Origin: a bacterium
Lineage (GTDB): Bacteria > Bacillota > Clostridia > Lachnospirales > Lachnospiraceae
Direction of reading: 5' to 3'
NCBI GenBank assembly: GCA_023663725.1
Contig: JAMPGX010000010.1
Coordinates: forward strand, 54,284 to 118,283
DNA: 64,000 bases
The position numbers were made by a program, and so were the translations under genes. Under the pieces are notes generated by a model that worked only from the letters and a program-made list of their open reading frames with translations, did no database searches and was not told the DNA's origin. Below are positions 25,532-34,657 of this stretch, piece after piece. Numbering within the stretch: the first letter of the stretch is position 1; each line of letters starts with the position of its first letter.

Positions 25532-26896
25532 TTAACCACGCCGCAGTATCCGGCGGTATACAACCAGAAAACACAGTAGATGCACCACGAAGGTCAACGC
25601 CCAACTGATGGGATAGGACATGTAGAGCACCTCCAGGCTGTGGTGGGCCTTGAACACCGTCATAATCCACACGACTCTAAACAGGCACGCTCCGGTCAGG
25701 GATACCAGCATGGGCATGACGCCATATCCCATGCCCCGTATCGCCCCAACCATCACATCCATCATGCCGCAGAGGGCATAGGTAGTGCAGATGTAGAGCA
25801 GGCGCAGCACACCGTACTCAATGACCTCCGCGTCTGGGGAGTAGAGCCTTAGCAGGATACCTCCGGCCAGATAGACCCCATTGCCCATGAGGACGCCCAC
25901 GGCGATGACGCAGCCCAGACAGATCAATAATATCTTTCCCATGCGCTTATACTGCCTGGCCCCGTAGTTCTGTCCGGTGAAGCTGATACAGGTCTGGTGC
26001 AGAGAGTTCATAGCGGTGTAGACGAAGCCCTCCAGATTCTGGGCGGCCGTGTTACCCGCCATAGCGATGGAGCCAAAGGAGTTCACCGAGGACTGAATCA
26101 ACACGTTGGAGACAGAGAACAGAGCGCCCTGCAAGCCCGCGGGCAGGCCGATCTGCGCCATCTTCAGCATCTTGTCCTTGACGATACGCAGCTTTCTCAG
26201 GCTGACCTGATAGTCGCCCTCACTGCGCATCAGACACAGGAGTACCAAAGCGGCGGAAACACACTGGGAGATGACAGTCGCCAGCGCTACACCCGCCACG
26301 CCCAGGGACAGGGTGATCACAAAAAACAGATTCAGAATCACGTTGACCACGCCCGCGATCAGCAGGAAATACAGAGGCCTGCGGGTATCTCCCACAGCCC
26401 GCAGCACCGCGCTGCCAAAATTGTAGAGCATCATCACGGGCATCCCTACAAAATAGATGCGGATGTACAGCACCGCCTGATCGATCACGTCATCCGGCGT
26501 ATCCATCAGCAGCAGCGCGGGACGGGACAGGATCAGGCCCACAAAGATCAGGATCACGCCGCTGACAATAGAAGTCAATATGGCGGTATGCACCATCTCC
26601 TCCAGCTCCCGCTTTTGCCCCGCGCCGTAAAAATGTGCCACCATCACATTGGTTCCCACGGACAGGCCCATAAACACATTCACCAGCAGATTGATCAGAG
26701 AGCTGGTGGAGCCCACCGCCGCCAGAGCGTCATTGCCCGCGAACCGCCCCACCACCACAATATCCGCGGCGTTGAACAGGAGTTGTAGAATTCCCGACAG
26801 CATCAGCGGCAGGGAATACAGCAATATCTTCGGCAGCAATGCGCCGCTGCACATATCCATCTCGTATTTGTTCTTTTTTGCAGAAGCATCTCTCAT
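25532..26896 (-). CDS. MATE family efflux transporter
   Basis: The protein has 454 residues and about 12 hydrophobic segments. LPKILLYSLPLMLSGILQLL, FNAADIVVVGRFAGNDALAAVG and the matching second-half segment (SVNSFGSIAMAGNTAAQNLEG) are the repeated MATE core. It would export cationic compounds using a Na+ or H+ gradient; the substrate is unknown. It sits in the envelope membrane. It is a single gene with no adjacent regulator. Confidence 0.93.
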   Translation of the reverse strand: MRDASAKKNKYEMDMCSGALLPKILLYSLPLMLSGILQLLFNAADIVVVGRFAGNDALAAVGSTSSLINLLVNVFMGLSVGTNVMVAHFYGAGQKRELEEMVHTAILTSIVSGVILIFVGLILSRPALLLMDTPDDVIDQAVLYIRIYFVGMPVMMLYNFGSAVLRAVGDTRRPLYFLLIAGVVNVILNLFFVITLSLGVAGVALATVISQCVSAALVLLCLMRSEGDYQVSLRKLRIVKDKMLKMAQIGLPAGLQGALFSVSNVLIQSSVNSFGSIAMAGNTAAQNLEGFVYTAMNSLHQTCISFTGQNYGARQYKRMGKILLICLGCVIAVGVLMGNGVYLAGGILLRLYSPDAEVIEYGVLRLLYICTTYALCGMMDVMVGAIRGMGYGVMPMLVSLTGACLFRVVWIMTVFKAHHSLEVLYMSYPISWALTFVVHLLCFLVVYRRILRRG

Positions 26897-26927
26897 GTTC
26901 TATCCTCCAAAAATGATAGTCTCGCAG

Positions 26928-27371
26928 TCATTCTGTAGACGCCAAGATACAATAATCTTCTATGTAATCGTCCACGTCAATCTCTATGATATCTACCGGA
27001 ATCTGCTCGGTATATGCGACCCACTGACTTCCCATGGCATGTGTGAACCCGTCTCTCTCTAATACATAGACATATCCCTTTTGCCCATATCTGGGATGGC
27101 AGTTCTTAAAAAGCATCTTCCTGCCGTACTCAGGCATCATAATCCGCTCACCGTCTCCCTCCACACCCAGCGCAAAACAGATCGCCATATCCAGACTGTC
27201 TGTGGCATATACCGCCTTCTGACAGCCAGCGGCATATGCTGTGTCATGGGCCTGCTTCGGCTGCAGGCATTCAATTTTGTTAGGGCTCCCGTGAAACAGA
27301 TAATCACCCTCTCGATAATCTTCCATCTCTGACCGCCATTCTGTAATATCTCTTGACCATTCACTGACCAT
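26928..27371 (-). CDS. Unassigned protein with HGSP motif (possible ADP-ribosyl-like fold)
   Basis: The protein has 147 residues. A YLFHGSPNKIECLQP stretch is followed by KAVYATDSLDMAICFALG and, near the end, VYVLERDGFTH and VDIIEIDVDDYIED. An HGS box followed by a second strand of the YATD type is reminiscent of the catalytic fold of ADP-ribosyltransferase-like proteins. The match is loose and the enzyme class is not established. The ATG at 27371 has GGAGAG 9 bases upstream. A leuD terminator lies between this gene and leuD. Confidence 0.45.
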   Translation of the reverse strand: MVSEWSRDITEWRSEMEDYREGDYLFHGSPNKIECLQPKQAHDTAYAAGCQKAVYATDSLDMAICFALGVEGDGERIMMPEYGRKMLFKNCHPRYGQKGYVYVLERDGFTHAMGSQWVAYTEQIPVDIIEIDVDDYIEDYCILASTE

Positions 27372-27411
27372 TATACTATTCTCTCCGACAAAAACAAGCA
27401 GAAACCGCAAT

Positions 27412-27443
27412 AAAAAAGGAAGACCCGCCTGACCGAGCCTTCC
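27412..27443 (-). terminator. Terminator after leuD
   Basis: On the minus strand GGAAGGCTCG pairs (with two G-U pairs) with CGGGTCTTCC, followed by a TTTTTT run. It ends the leuCD unit. Confidence 0.75.
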
Positions 27444-27455
27444 AACTGTTCTCAT

Positions 27456-27941
27456 TTACTTATTGTTGATATAATTGATCAGTCCCTCCGCGGCGATGAT
27501 CTTCTGCATAAACTCTGGAAATGCCTGTCCCTTGAACTGGGTGCCTCTGGTACGGTTGTAGATCATACCGCTGTCAAAATCTACCTCCACCTGATCTCCT
27601 GCCTCAATCCCCTTTGCCGCCTCTGGGCACTCGATGATGGGCAGGCCGATATTGATGGCATTGCGGTAAAATATTCGGGCAAAAGTCTCCGCGATCACAC
27701 AGCTGACTCCCGCCGCTTTGATGGCGATAGGCGCGTGCTCTCTGGAAGAGCCGCAGCCAAAATTCTTATCCGCCACGATGATATCGCCCTTCTGCACCTT
27801 TTTCACAAAATCCTGATCGATATCCTCCATGCAGTGCGTTGCCAGCTCTGCCGGATCTGAGGAGTTCAGATATCTTGCGGGGATGATTACGTCCGTATCT
27901 ACATTGTCTCCATATCGGAAAACTGTTCCATTTGCTTTCAT
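27456..27941 (-). CDS. leuD: 3-isopropylmalate dehydratase small subunit
   Basis: The protein has 161 residues, the length of the short bacterial LeuD form. It shows [30 protein letters not shown] and [20 protein letters not shown], all typical of the swivel domain. With LeuC it isomerises 2- to 3-isopropylmalate in leucine synthesis. AGGAGG precedes the ATG. It follows leuC with a 140-base gap that carries a long inverted repeat. Confidence 0.93.
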   Translation of the reverse strand: MKANGTVFRYGDNVDTDVIIPARYLNSSDPAELATHCMEDIDQDFVKKVQKGDIIVADKNFGCGSSREHAPIAIKAAGVSCVIAETFARIFYRNAINIGLPIIECPEAAKGIEAGDQVEVDFDSGMIYNRTRGTQFKGQAFPEFMQKIIAAEGLINYINNK

Positions 27942-27963
27942 ATTTTCCTCCTATTTAAGTTCC

Positions 27964-28052
27964 GCATATCCCCTCCCTGTACACAGCCTGGTGATCCGCA
28001 TATGGCCGTTTGGTCGTCCCTATGCGGATCAGTGTACCATCCGGGGATATGC
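27964..28052. repeat. Large nested inverted repeat between leuC and leuD
   Basis: Outer arms GCATATCCCC and GGGGATATGC pair perfectly, then GTACAC pairs with GTGTAC, and inner GATCCGCATA pairs with TATGCGGATC around an 18-base loop. The whole could form one stem of about 35 positions per arm with small gaps. It is GC-moderate, has no T-run and so is not a standard terminator. Confidence 0.8.
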
Positions 28053-28081
28053 TGTTTTAAATGCTATGCGTTCCACACATC

Positions 28082-29344
28082 CTACAGTTGCTCAGGGCTG
28101 GAAATCTTTCCTGTCACTGCGCTGGCGGCCGCCACAGCAGGGCTGGCAAGGTAGATCTCGCTGGTCACATGTCCCATACGGCCCACAAAATTACGGTTGG
28201 TAGTGGAAACACAGCGCTCTCCCTCCGCCAATATCCCCATGTAACCTCCCAGACAGGGACCGCAGGTGGGAGTGCTGACGACAGCGCCTGCCTCGATAAA
28301 TGTTTTGAGCAATCCCTCCTCCATAGCCTGCATATAGATGGCCTGAGTAGCGGGAATCACGATACAGCGCATTCCCTTCTGCACATGACGGCCCCTGAGC
28401 ACCTCCGCCGCCGTCCGCAGATCCTCCAGCCGTCCATTGGTGCAGGAGCCGATGACCACCTGATCAATCGCAATATCCTCCCTGATCTCATCAATGGTAT
28501 GTGTGTTCTCCGGCAGATGGGGAAATGCCACGGTAGGGCGCAGACTGCTCAGATCAATGGTATACTCCTCATCATACACGGCGTCCGCATCCGCCTCATA
28601 GATCTTGTAGGCTCTGGCGCTGTGCTCCTTCATATACGCCTCCGCCTTATCATCCACCGGGAAAATCCCGTTCTTGCCGCCGGCCTCAATCGCCATGTTA
28701 GCGATCGTGAAACGGTCATCCATGGACAGACTGGCAATCCCGTCGCCTGTAAATTCCATGGATTTATACAGAGCGCCATCCACGCCGATCATCCCGATGA
28801 TATGCAGGATCACATCCTTGCCGCTCACCCATTTGGACAGCTTACCGGTCAGGTTGAACCTGATCGCCCCGGGAACCTTGAACCAGGCCTTACCGGTGGC
28901 CATACCCGCCGCCATATCCGTACTTCCCACACCGGTGGAAAATGCTCCCAGAGCGCCGTAAGTACAAGTATGCGAGTCGGCTCCGATGATCACATCCCCC
29001 GCCACTGTCAGACCTTTCTCCGGCAACAGAGCATGTTCAATTCCCATCTCACCGACTTCAAAATAGTTTGTAATCTCGTTTTTTCTGGCAAATTCCCGCA
29101 CGCATTTGCAGTGCTCCGCGGACTTGATGTCCTTGTTCGGCACGAAATGATCCGGCACCAGAGCTATCTTATCTCTGTCAAAGACACCCTGCACCTTCAT
29201 TTTTTCCATCTCCTTGATGGCCACCGGACTGGTGATGTCATTGCCCAACACCAGATCGAGACTGGCCTCAATGAGCTGGCCAGCCTCCACCTGCCCAAGC
29301 CCTGCCGCCGCTGCCAGAATCTTCTGTGTCATTGTCATTCCCAT
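28082..29344 (-). CDS. leuC: 3-isopropylmalate dehydratase large subunit
   Basis: The protein has 420 residues, the length of the shorter (archaeal/clostridial) LeuC type. The iron-sulfur cluster Cys ligands lie in [10 protein letters not shown] and [23 protein letters not shown] and the C-terminal [12 protein letters not shown] are also present. The start at 29344 follows AGGAGG at 8 bases; the longer frame upstream lacks a ribosome site. It is divergent from a LysR regulator gene. Confidence 0.95.
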   Translation of the reverse strand: MGMTMTQKILAAAAGLGQVEAGQLIEASLDLVLGNDITSPVAIKEMEKMKVQGVFDRDKIALVPDHFVPNKDIKSAEHCKCVREFARKNEITNYFEVGEMGIEHALLPEKGLTVAGDVIIGADSHTCTYGALGAFSTGVGSTDMAAGMATGKAWFKVPGAIRFNLTGKLSKWVSGKDVILHIIGMIGVDGALYKSMEFTGDGIASLSMDDRFTIANMAIEAGGKNGIFPVDDKAEAYMKEHSARAYKIYEADADAVYDEEYTIDLSSLRPTVAFPHLPENTHTIDEIREDIAIDQVVIGSCTNGRLEDLRTAAEVLRGRHVQKGMRCIVIPATQAIYMQAMEEGLLKTFIEAGAVVSTPTCGPCLGGYMGILAEGERCVSTTNRNFVGRMGHVTSEIYLASPAVAAASAVTGKISSPEQL

Positions 29345-29427
29345 AGCGTCATCCTCCTGATAAAAGTCCCGAGAAACCATGGCAAGAAGCTTCAGGCTTC
29401 AGGGATACTGTTTTGATCTGTAGCCTT

Positions 29428-29456
29428 ATGTTACCATACTTTTTGCTATTCTTCAA
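29428..29456 (-). promoter_or_regulatory. Promoter of leuC
   Basis: TTGAAG and TAACAT are separated by 17 bases and lie 84 bases upstream of the leuC start on the minus strand. Confidence 0.6.
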
Positions 29457-29473
29457 ATATATAATATTTATAC

Positions 29474-29501
29474 TTGTCATAGCTTCCAGTTATGGTATAA
29501 T
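29474..29501 (+). promoter_or_regulatory. Promoter of the LysR gene with a T-N11-A-like site
   Basis: TTGTCA and TATAAT are separated by 16 bases. An imperfect dyad ATAGC-N5-GTTAT at 29479-29493 lies between the boxes and resembles a LysR T-N11-A operator, consistent with autoregulation. Confidence 0.6.
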
Positions 29502-29607
29502 AAGCTGAACAGAATGTGCGCTGGAGCGAACCTGAAAAACCTATGGGTTTCTGCTCGTAATATGTAGCAATCTATAGATACATCCGCAACAGAAAGGCAT
29601 CCAAGTC

Positions 29608-30507
29608 ATGAACCAGCTTAATCTCTATTACATTTTCTATACAGTAGCTCAGTGTGGCAATATCTCCGCCGCCGCAAGAAAGCTGTACATCAGCCAGCCC
29701 GCTGTGAGCAAATCCATCTCCCGTCTGGAGGAGCATTTCACCTCCCCGCTGCTGATTCGCAGCTCACGGGGCGTCGCTCTGACGGAAAATGGCAAACTTC
29801 TCTACAGGCAACTGGAGACAGCTTTCCAGGCCATCCGTCAGGGTGAGGAGATGATTACTCAAAATGATCTGTTAGGCGCTGGAAGCCTGTCCATCGGCGT
29901 CAGCACCACCCTGTGCAAATATGTGCTGCTCCCCTATCTGCAGGACTATATCGCCGCCAACCCTTACGTCAAGGTGTCCCTGTCCTGCCAGTCCACACAC
30001 GAGACCATAGCCGCTCTGGAGAGCGGGGCCCTGGACATCGGACTGGTGGGCGGCGAGGGCGAGCGCCTGGAAAGCAGTCACCTGGTCTTTCTGCCCATAC
30101 GGGTGATCCACGATATTTTTGTCTGTTCGCCGGAGTATCTGCGCAAGCTGCGCAGTCAGACTGGAAACGCCTCCCCTGACTTGCCCTCCGAAGGGACTTT
30201 TTTACTGCTGGACAAAAATAATGTGACCCGTCAATATATGGACAAGCATATGCTTCTGCAGAATGTCACACTGGAACACCAGATCGAAGTCACCACCATG
30301 GACCTGCTCATCGATTTCGCGCGAATCGGCCTGGGAATCGCCTGTGTCATCGGCGAATTTGTCCAAGAGGAACTCAAAAAAGGCTCCCTGGTGGAATGTT
30401 CCATCAGAGAGCCTATCCCGCCCCGTAGCATCGGCTTTGCCTATCCCAAATCCGCCAGGTCCTCCGCCGCCATGAATGTATTTCTGACTCTGATCCACAA
30501 GAGTTAA
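29608..30507 (+). CDS. LysR family transcriptional regulator
   Basis: The protein has 299 residues. The N-terminal winged helix-turn-helix (YTVAQCGNISAAARKLYISQ, then PAVSKSISRLEE) is typical LysR, followed by a substrate-binding domain with SIGVSTTLCKYVLLPYL. The gene is divergent from leuC with a shared 260-base region, so it probably controls leuCD, and its likely ligand is an intermediate or product of branched-chain amino acid synthesis. This is inference from position. No clear ribosome site directly precedes the ATG. Confidence 0.88.
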   Translation: MNQLNLYYIFYTVAQCGNISAAARKLYISQPAVSKSISRLEEHFTSPLLIRSSRGVALTENGKLLYRQLETAFQAIRQGEEMITQNDLLGAGSLSIGVSTTLCKYVLLPYLQDYIAANPYVKVSLSCQSTHETIAALESGALDIGLVGGEGERLESSHLVFLPIRVIHDIFVCSPEYLRKLRSQTGNASPDLPSEGTFLLLDKNNVTRQYMDKHMLLQNVTLEHQIEVTTMDLLIDFARIGLGIACVIGEFVQEELKKGSLVECSIREPIPPRSIGFAYPKSARSSAAMNVFLTLIHKS

Positions 30508-30524
30508 TAATGCATAATTCACTC

Positions 30525-30719
30525 TTAAGCTCTTTTGCCAATCTTGTTGCGTGGCGGGTTTACACGTCTGTATTTTACAGCCTGCTCTGGCGTCGTTTCT
30601 GGACAATCCTCATCAAAAATAATCTGTCTCGTTCCCGCCGCAGCAAGCGCCGCTTTTTCATCATCTGAAAAAGCGAGAGATGCTATCATTTCCTGGGGCA
30701 TTTCATCAATATTTACCAT
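30525..30719 (-). CDS. BrnA-like antitoxin
   Basis: The protein has 64 residues and is acidic in the middle, with the segment IIFDEDCPETTPEQAVKYRR, a feature of BrnA-type antitoxins after their DNA-binding part. The DNA-binding region here is short. The start at 30719 overlaps the end of the toxin gene by 14 bases, with AAAGGGG upstream. BrnA normally neutralises BrnT and represses the operon. The gene is AT-rich relative to its flanks. The call depends on the neighbouring BrnT-like gene. Confidence 0.6.
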   Translation of the reverse strand: MVNIDEMPQEMIASLAFSDDEKAALAAAGTRQIIFDEDCPETTPEQAVKYRRVNPPRNKIGKRA

Positions 30720-31113
30720 AATACAATCCCCTTTCAAAACTTGTCGCAAATCTTGCGGACACCAATCTTGTAACATCTATATCTTTTCCGTTCTCATCTA
30801 CACGTACTCTTTCTGTATAAACTACAAAAACAATATCATTTGTTTCCATTGAAAATGAACCTATTCTTCCAATAACCGTTTCACCTGCATATCCCGCAGA
30901 CAAATCGCCTATCGTATTATAGCGTTCTTCTAATTCACTGTTTTCTTCGTCATACAGTTCAATCCGGTCATAATCAAAAAACACACGAGCTGCCTGCTTA
31001 AAGGAAATGCCATGATGTTCAACATTATATTCATTTTTCCATTCATCATACTCGAACTCTCGGAAATGAAATCTGAATGGTTTTACTGCGTTTTCCTGCT
31101 TATTATTCATCAT
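30706..31113 (-). CDS. BrnT-like ribonuclease toxin
   Basis: The protein has 135 residues. The core FEYDEWKNEYNVEHHGISFK is the BrnT N-terminal motif (F-x-W/Y-D-x-x-K-x-x-x-N-x-x-K/E-H-G-I/V-S-F). SELEERYNTIGD, VVYTERV and LVSARFATSFERGLYY follow, as in BrnT family toxins of the RelE-like ribonuclease type. The protein is about 40 residues longer than a minimal BrnT because of internal additions. No ribosome site is clear. Order is toxin first, antitoxin second, which is standard for brnTA. Confidence 0.75.
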   Translation of the reverse strand: MMNNKQENAVKPFRFHFREFEYDEWKNEYNVEHHGISFKQAARVFFDYDRIELYDEENSELEERYNTIGDLSAGYAGETVIGRIGSFSMETNDIVFVVYTERVRVDENGKDIDVTRLVSARFATSFERGLYYGKY

Positions 31114-31212
31114 ATTATCTAATTTAGCACTACATTTTTACTGTTCTGGAAATTTTTAGAGCCAAAATAGAGCCAGTGGCAAAATGCCGATTTTCCCCTT
31201 ATCTACCCTGAT

Positions 31213-31234
31213 TACATGGTGCTAGCACCATGTA
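31213..31234. repeat. Perfect 22-base palindrome
   Basis: TACATGGTGCT followed by its exact reverse complement. It lies in the intergenic region between brnT and the deaminase gene. Such dyads may be operators or recombination sites; nothing more can be said. Confidence 0.6.
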
Positions 31235-31300
31235 TAAAGAACATTAACAAGGAAAATATCAATTCGTTGTTCTCCATCAGTCTAATCAACAAACGGAAAT

Positions 31301-31693
31301 TTATTTATGTCGTGGATATTCGGGCATCAAATCAATCAACTTAACTGTCCGTCCTTCTTTATCCAATAGAATTTCAATATTTTCCACATCTCCGCCTAAA
31401 TGCATCATAAATTCTCTGCAAATACCGCAAGACGGAATTATATTTCCATCTTTATATACTGAAACCACTTTTTTAATCTCACTTTCGCCATATGTAAGCA
31501 TTGTTGATAAAGCATTTCTTTCAGCACACATTCCTATAGAGCCATCTGTGTCAATGCATATACCCTTGTAAATATTACCTTTTTTTGTGAGTACTGCAGA
31601 TGCCACACTTCCTACCCACATTTTATTTGAAACATCATGGGGGTTCAAAACACTCATTGCTTCTTCATATAATCTTTCCCATTCTTTATCCAT
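31301..31693 (-). CDS. Cytidine/blasticidin deaminase-like protein
   Basis: The protein has 130 residues. The zinc motifs CAERNALSTM (His replaced by Cys, as in tetrameric cytidine deaminases, with catalytic Glu) and SCGICREFM are both present. Cytidine deaminase and blasticidin-S deaminase families share these motifs and are not separated here. The reaction would be hydrolytic deamination of a pyrimidine nucleoside or analogue. AAGGAAGG precedes the ATG. It follows a truncated GNAT gene by 28 bases in an AT-rich patch. Confidence 0.8.
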   Translation of the reverse strand: MDKEWERLYEEAMSVLNPHDVSNKMWVGSVASAVLTKKGNIYKGICIDTDGSIGMCAERNALSTMLTYGESEIKKVVSVYKDGNIIPSCGICREFMMHLGGDVENIEILLDKEGRTVKLIDLMPEYPRHK

Positions 31694-31721
31694 CGTTTTA
31701 CCTTCCTTAATAAATTCCAGT

Positions 31722-32102
31722 TTATAACTCTATCCAATATCTTTGCGTAATCTTATTATTATATGGAATTTCATTTTCTAATACTGCACCATTTTTCTTC
31801 ATCGTAGCAATCGAAGCAAATTTATCACTATCAACAGTTAACAGTACTCTATTCAAACCAATCTTTTTTGCCTCTATCAATGCCAATCGCAACATTTCTG
31901 CAGCATATCCTTTTCTACGCTCTGATTTACGCACACAGTAGCCAATATGCCCTAAATACATTAACATTTCTTCTGTCAAATCATATCTCACATTAATCAT
32001 GCCAATAAGTTTTTCATCTTCTTTTCGAACAGCATATCTCCAAGCATGAATGTAACCGTTCTTGAATCCTTTTTGTCTATCAACCCATATGCTCCTAAAG
32101 AT
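31722..32102 (-). pseudogene. 5'-truncated GNAT acetyltransferase gene
   Basis: The open frame runs from just after a TAA at 32105 to 31722 and reads HAWRYAVRKEDEKLIG, then GYCVRKSERRKGYAAEML (motif A with RRKGYA) and KKNGAVLENE. Members of this GNAT group have about 60 more residues in front. The only ATG in frame is at 32000, which would drop part of the core. This is probably a remnant left after an insertion or deletion. Confidence 0.65.
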
Positions 32103-32227
32103 TTAATATTTGTATTTAAATGCCAACTGTTATATTTATTTTATCATATGTGTATATAAAATTCCATGAATTTTTATTAAATTATCTCTGTTCTTTTTAT
32201 GAATTCTTACTTTCTTCTTGATTCTTG

Positions 32228-34636
32228 CTAAAGGCTGAGCTGATTCCGCTCCAGCGCCCAGGTAGTGCTGGCGGTGAACAGATCACCGTCCACAGTCACC
32301 TCAAACCGCCCGCCCATCAGCTCCGTAAAGCTGCGGACGATGGCCAGGCCCAGGCCGCTGCCCTCGGTTCCACGGGAAGCGTCCCCACGCACAAACCGCT
32401 CCGTCAGCTCCTCGCCGCTGACTGTAATCTCCTGCTCGGTGATATTTTTCAGCCGCACCGTCACCTCTTCCTCGGAACGCTCCAGATCCACATAGATTCT
32501 AGTGCCCTCCATGGCATATTTAATGATATTCCCAAACAGATTTTCATAGATGCGGTAAGCTTTCTGGCTGTCAAGCCGCACCATGACCTTCTCCTCCGGC
32601 AGCCGCAGCCGCACGGCAAGATTTCTCTCCTCCAGCCGGTCCTCCTGCTCGAATTCCACCTGGCGCAACAGATTCACAATATCCACATCCACCAGATTCA
32701 GGGTGACATTTTTGCTGTTTGCCTTGCTGACTTCAAACAAATCCTCGATCAGCGCCTTCAGACGCAGAGATTTCTGCTCCAATATCTGTAGATACTGTGT
32801 TCTCTGCTCCTCGGTAACATTGTCCTCCTTCAGCAGATTTACATAGGTGATGATCGCCGTCAGGGGCGTCTTCAGATCATGAGATACATTGGTAATCAAT
32901 TCCGTTTTCATACGCTGGCTCTTCACCTCCTCAGCCACAGCCTTCTGAAACCCTTCCTCAATCCTGTAAATCTGAGGCTTAAAGGGTTCAAACACACCCA
33001 AATGCTCCGTTATCCTTACCTCCAGATTACCGTTCGCTATCTCGTTGGTCGCCCGCAGCAGGATGCTGTACTTTTTCTGCAGATCGCTCATATATTTTTT
33101 GATCACAACATATAACAGCAGCGAATACATGATCACACCAAACCAGCCCGCGACCCACATAGTACAGAGCAGCAGCACGACAATGCCATTGATGATCAAC
33201 AGCTTGATTACCTGTCTGCGGGAATCCTTAGTGATATCCAGGTTCACCAGAGTCCGATAGTACCGCGATATCCGTTCCTTACACCAATCCCACGCTCTGA
33301 AGCAGATCATTCGTTTGCGGAGATATCGCCGGATACCCAGTTGAAACGCCTCCGCCACACAACACCCCAAATACCAGGCAGCAAAGAACAGACATGCTAT
33401 CCCCAGCAGGTTCTTCCCGTAGAGCAACAGATCCCCCCAGGTCCATGTGCCCACTGTGTGCAGATAGTAATAGGGATTGTTGTTCATATACAGCCTTGTG
33501 GCCCATACCGCGATCTTATTACTCAGTTCAAGGAGTATAAACGTTCCGACCGCCACTGCCTCCGCTGGAGCGCGGAAAAAACGCTTTGACCTGCCATAGA
33601 CAATTCCTCCTGCCCACAACAGGCCCACAATCGCCAGATATATGGCCTTCAGGCCGTCCGTATTGTATCTCTGATAAATGTCGTCAAAATCATTTCGAGC
33701 ATGGTAATTGTCCACTAACGTGAGCCATTGATTCTTCTTGATGCCATAGTAGATCGTGCAGTTCCTGGGGCCCCCAAAGCTACGAATCCGCTGTTCAAGC
33801 TGGCTGACAAAAAGAGAGTCCTGAGTAATAATATCCCGTATGTCATCCATGCTATAATCAGGGTATCCATCCAACAACTCCGGCAAATAATACTCCAGGC
33901 CTGCCTCCCCCATGTAATTGTCATATAATCCCTTGCGGGCGCTGTCATAGAGAGTTTTGGTCAGCTTGTTGATATTCCGGTCCGCCGCCCCATTCACCGA
34001 GGGTTGCCCCGCCGCGTCATAGCTCATCTGAAACCAGACAACATATTCCTCCACTGAGAATTCCTGCCCTTTTTCCGTCTGCAAGGTATTGGTTACAATA
34101 GTGCCCGTCTCCTGATCCTGAATCCAATAGTCTAAAAAATCCATATCATTCGGCATACTTTCACTCAGGCTGTTCAGTATATGCTCCAGCCTGCGACGCA
34201 CATTGCCCAGCATATCTTGCATCAAGCTGTCCCAAAACAGCCGTATTGTCTCATTGTCCACATCATATCCCAGAAGTTCTCTACCCCGTGCTATCATGTA
34301 GTCGCTGAGGGTGAGTTCAGAATCTTCCTCTCCTGACGCGCCATATATTTGGCCAAACGAATAATATCCTCCATTCACCGCATTGTAAAGGTCACGGTAC
34401 AGCACATAGTTATAGCGTGGACATACCTCTATGTTACCTAAATTCGTCACCGACGGTTCCTCACTCTGCACCCCGTATATATTGGCATAGCGCAGCAGTA
34501 TAATCAGCGTACCGGCCAGAGACAATGCCACGCCAACCCACCATATGTTCTGCCATTTTCTCTTTAACTGTGTCGGCATTGCCTGTGTCTCGGACTCTGC
34601 CAGAACAACCTCCGCTTTCCGCTTTTTTTTACTCAT
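32228..34636 (-). CDS. Sensor histidine kinase with large extracytoplasmic domain
   Basis: The protein has 802 residues. A membrane segment at 31-48 is followed by about 280 extracytoplasmic residues, a membrane cluster (about 329-347, 358-376, 400-422, 477-513), and a HAMP-like region. The H-box NVSHDLKTPLTA has phospho-acceptor His586. An N-box-like EN-LFGNIIKYA and a G-box DASRGTEGSGLGLAI complete the HATPase domain. It phosphorylates the response regulator encoded 21 bases upstream. The signal is unknown; the multi-helix membrane part hints at an embedded sensor. Confidence 0.9.
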   Translation of the reverse strand: MSKKKRKAEVVLAESETQAMPTQLKRKWQNIWWVGVALSLAGTLIILLRYANIYGVQSEEPSVTNLGNIEVCPRYNYVLYRDLYNAVNGGYYSFGQIYGASGEEDSELTLSDYMIARGRELLGYDVDNETIRLFWDSLMQDMLGNVRRRLEHILNSLSESMPNDMDFLDYWIQDQETGTIVTNTLQTEKGQEFSVEEYVVWFQMSYDAAGQPSVNGAADRNINKLTKTLYDSARKGLYDNYMGEAGLEYYLPELLDGYPDYSMDDIRDIITQDSLFVSQLEQRIRSFGGPRNCTIYYGIKKNQWLTLVDNYHARNDFDDIYQRYNTDGLKAIYLAIVGLLWAGGIVYGRSKRFFRAPAEAVAVGTFILLELSNKIAVWATRLYMNNNPYYYLHTVGTWTWGDLLLYGKNLLGIACLFFAAWYLGCCVAEAFQLGIRRYLRKRMICFRAWDWCKERISRYYRTLVNLDITKDSRRQVIKLLIINGIVVLLLCTMWVAGWFGVIMYSLLLYVVIKKYMSDLQKKYSILLRATNEIANGNLEVRITEHLGVFEPFKPQIYRIEEGFQKAVAEEVKSQRMKTELITNVSHDLKTPLTAIITYVNLLKEDNVTEEQRTQYLQILEQKSLRLKALIEDLFEVSKANSKNVTLNLVDVDIVNLLRQVEFEQEDRLEERNLAVRLRLPEEKVMVRLDSQKAYRIYENLFGNIIKYAMEGTRIYVDLERSEEEVTVRLKNITEQEITVSGEELTERFVRGDASRGTEGSGLGLAIVRSFTELMGGRFEVTVDGDLFTASTTWALERNQLSL

Positions 34637-34657
34637 CTCTACCTCTTTCCCACATGC

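Noticed and set aside
28061-29416. Long plus-strand open frame of 451 codons opposite leuC
   Set aside because: Antisense shadow of a conserved gene, no ribosome site or recognisable domain.
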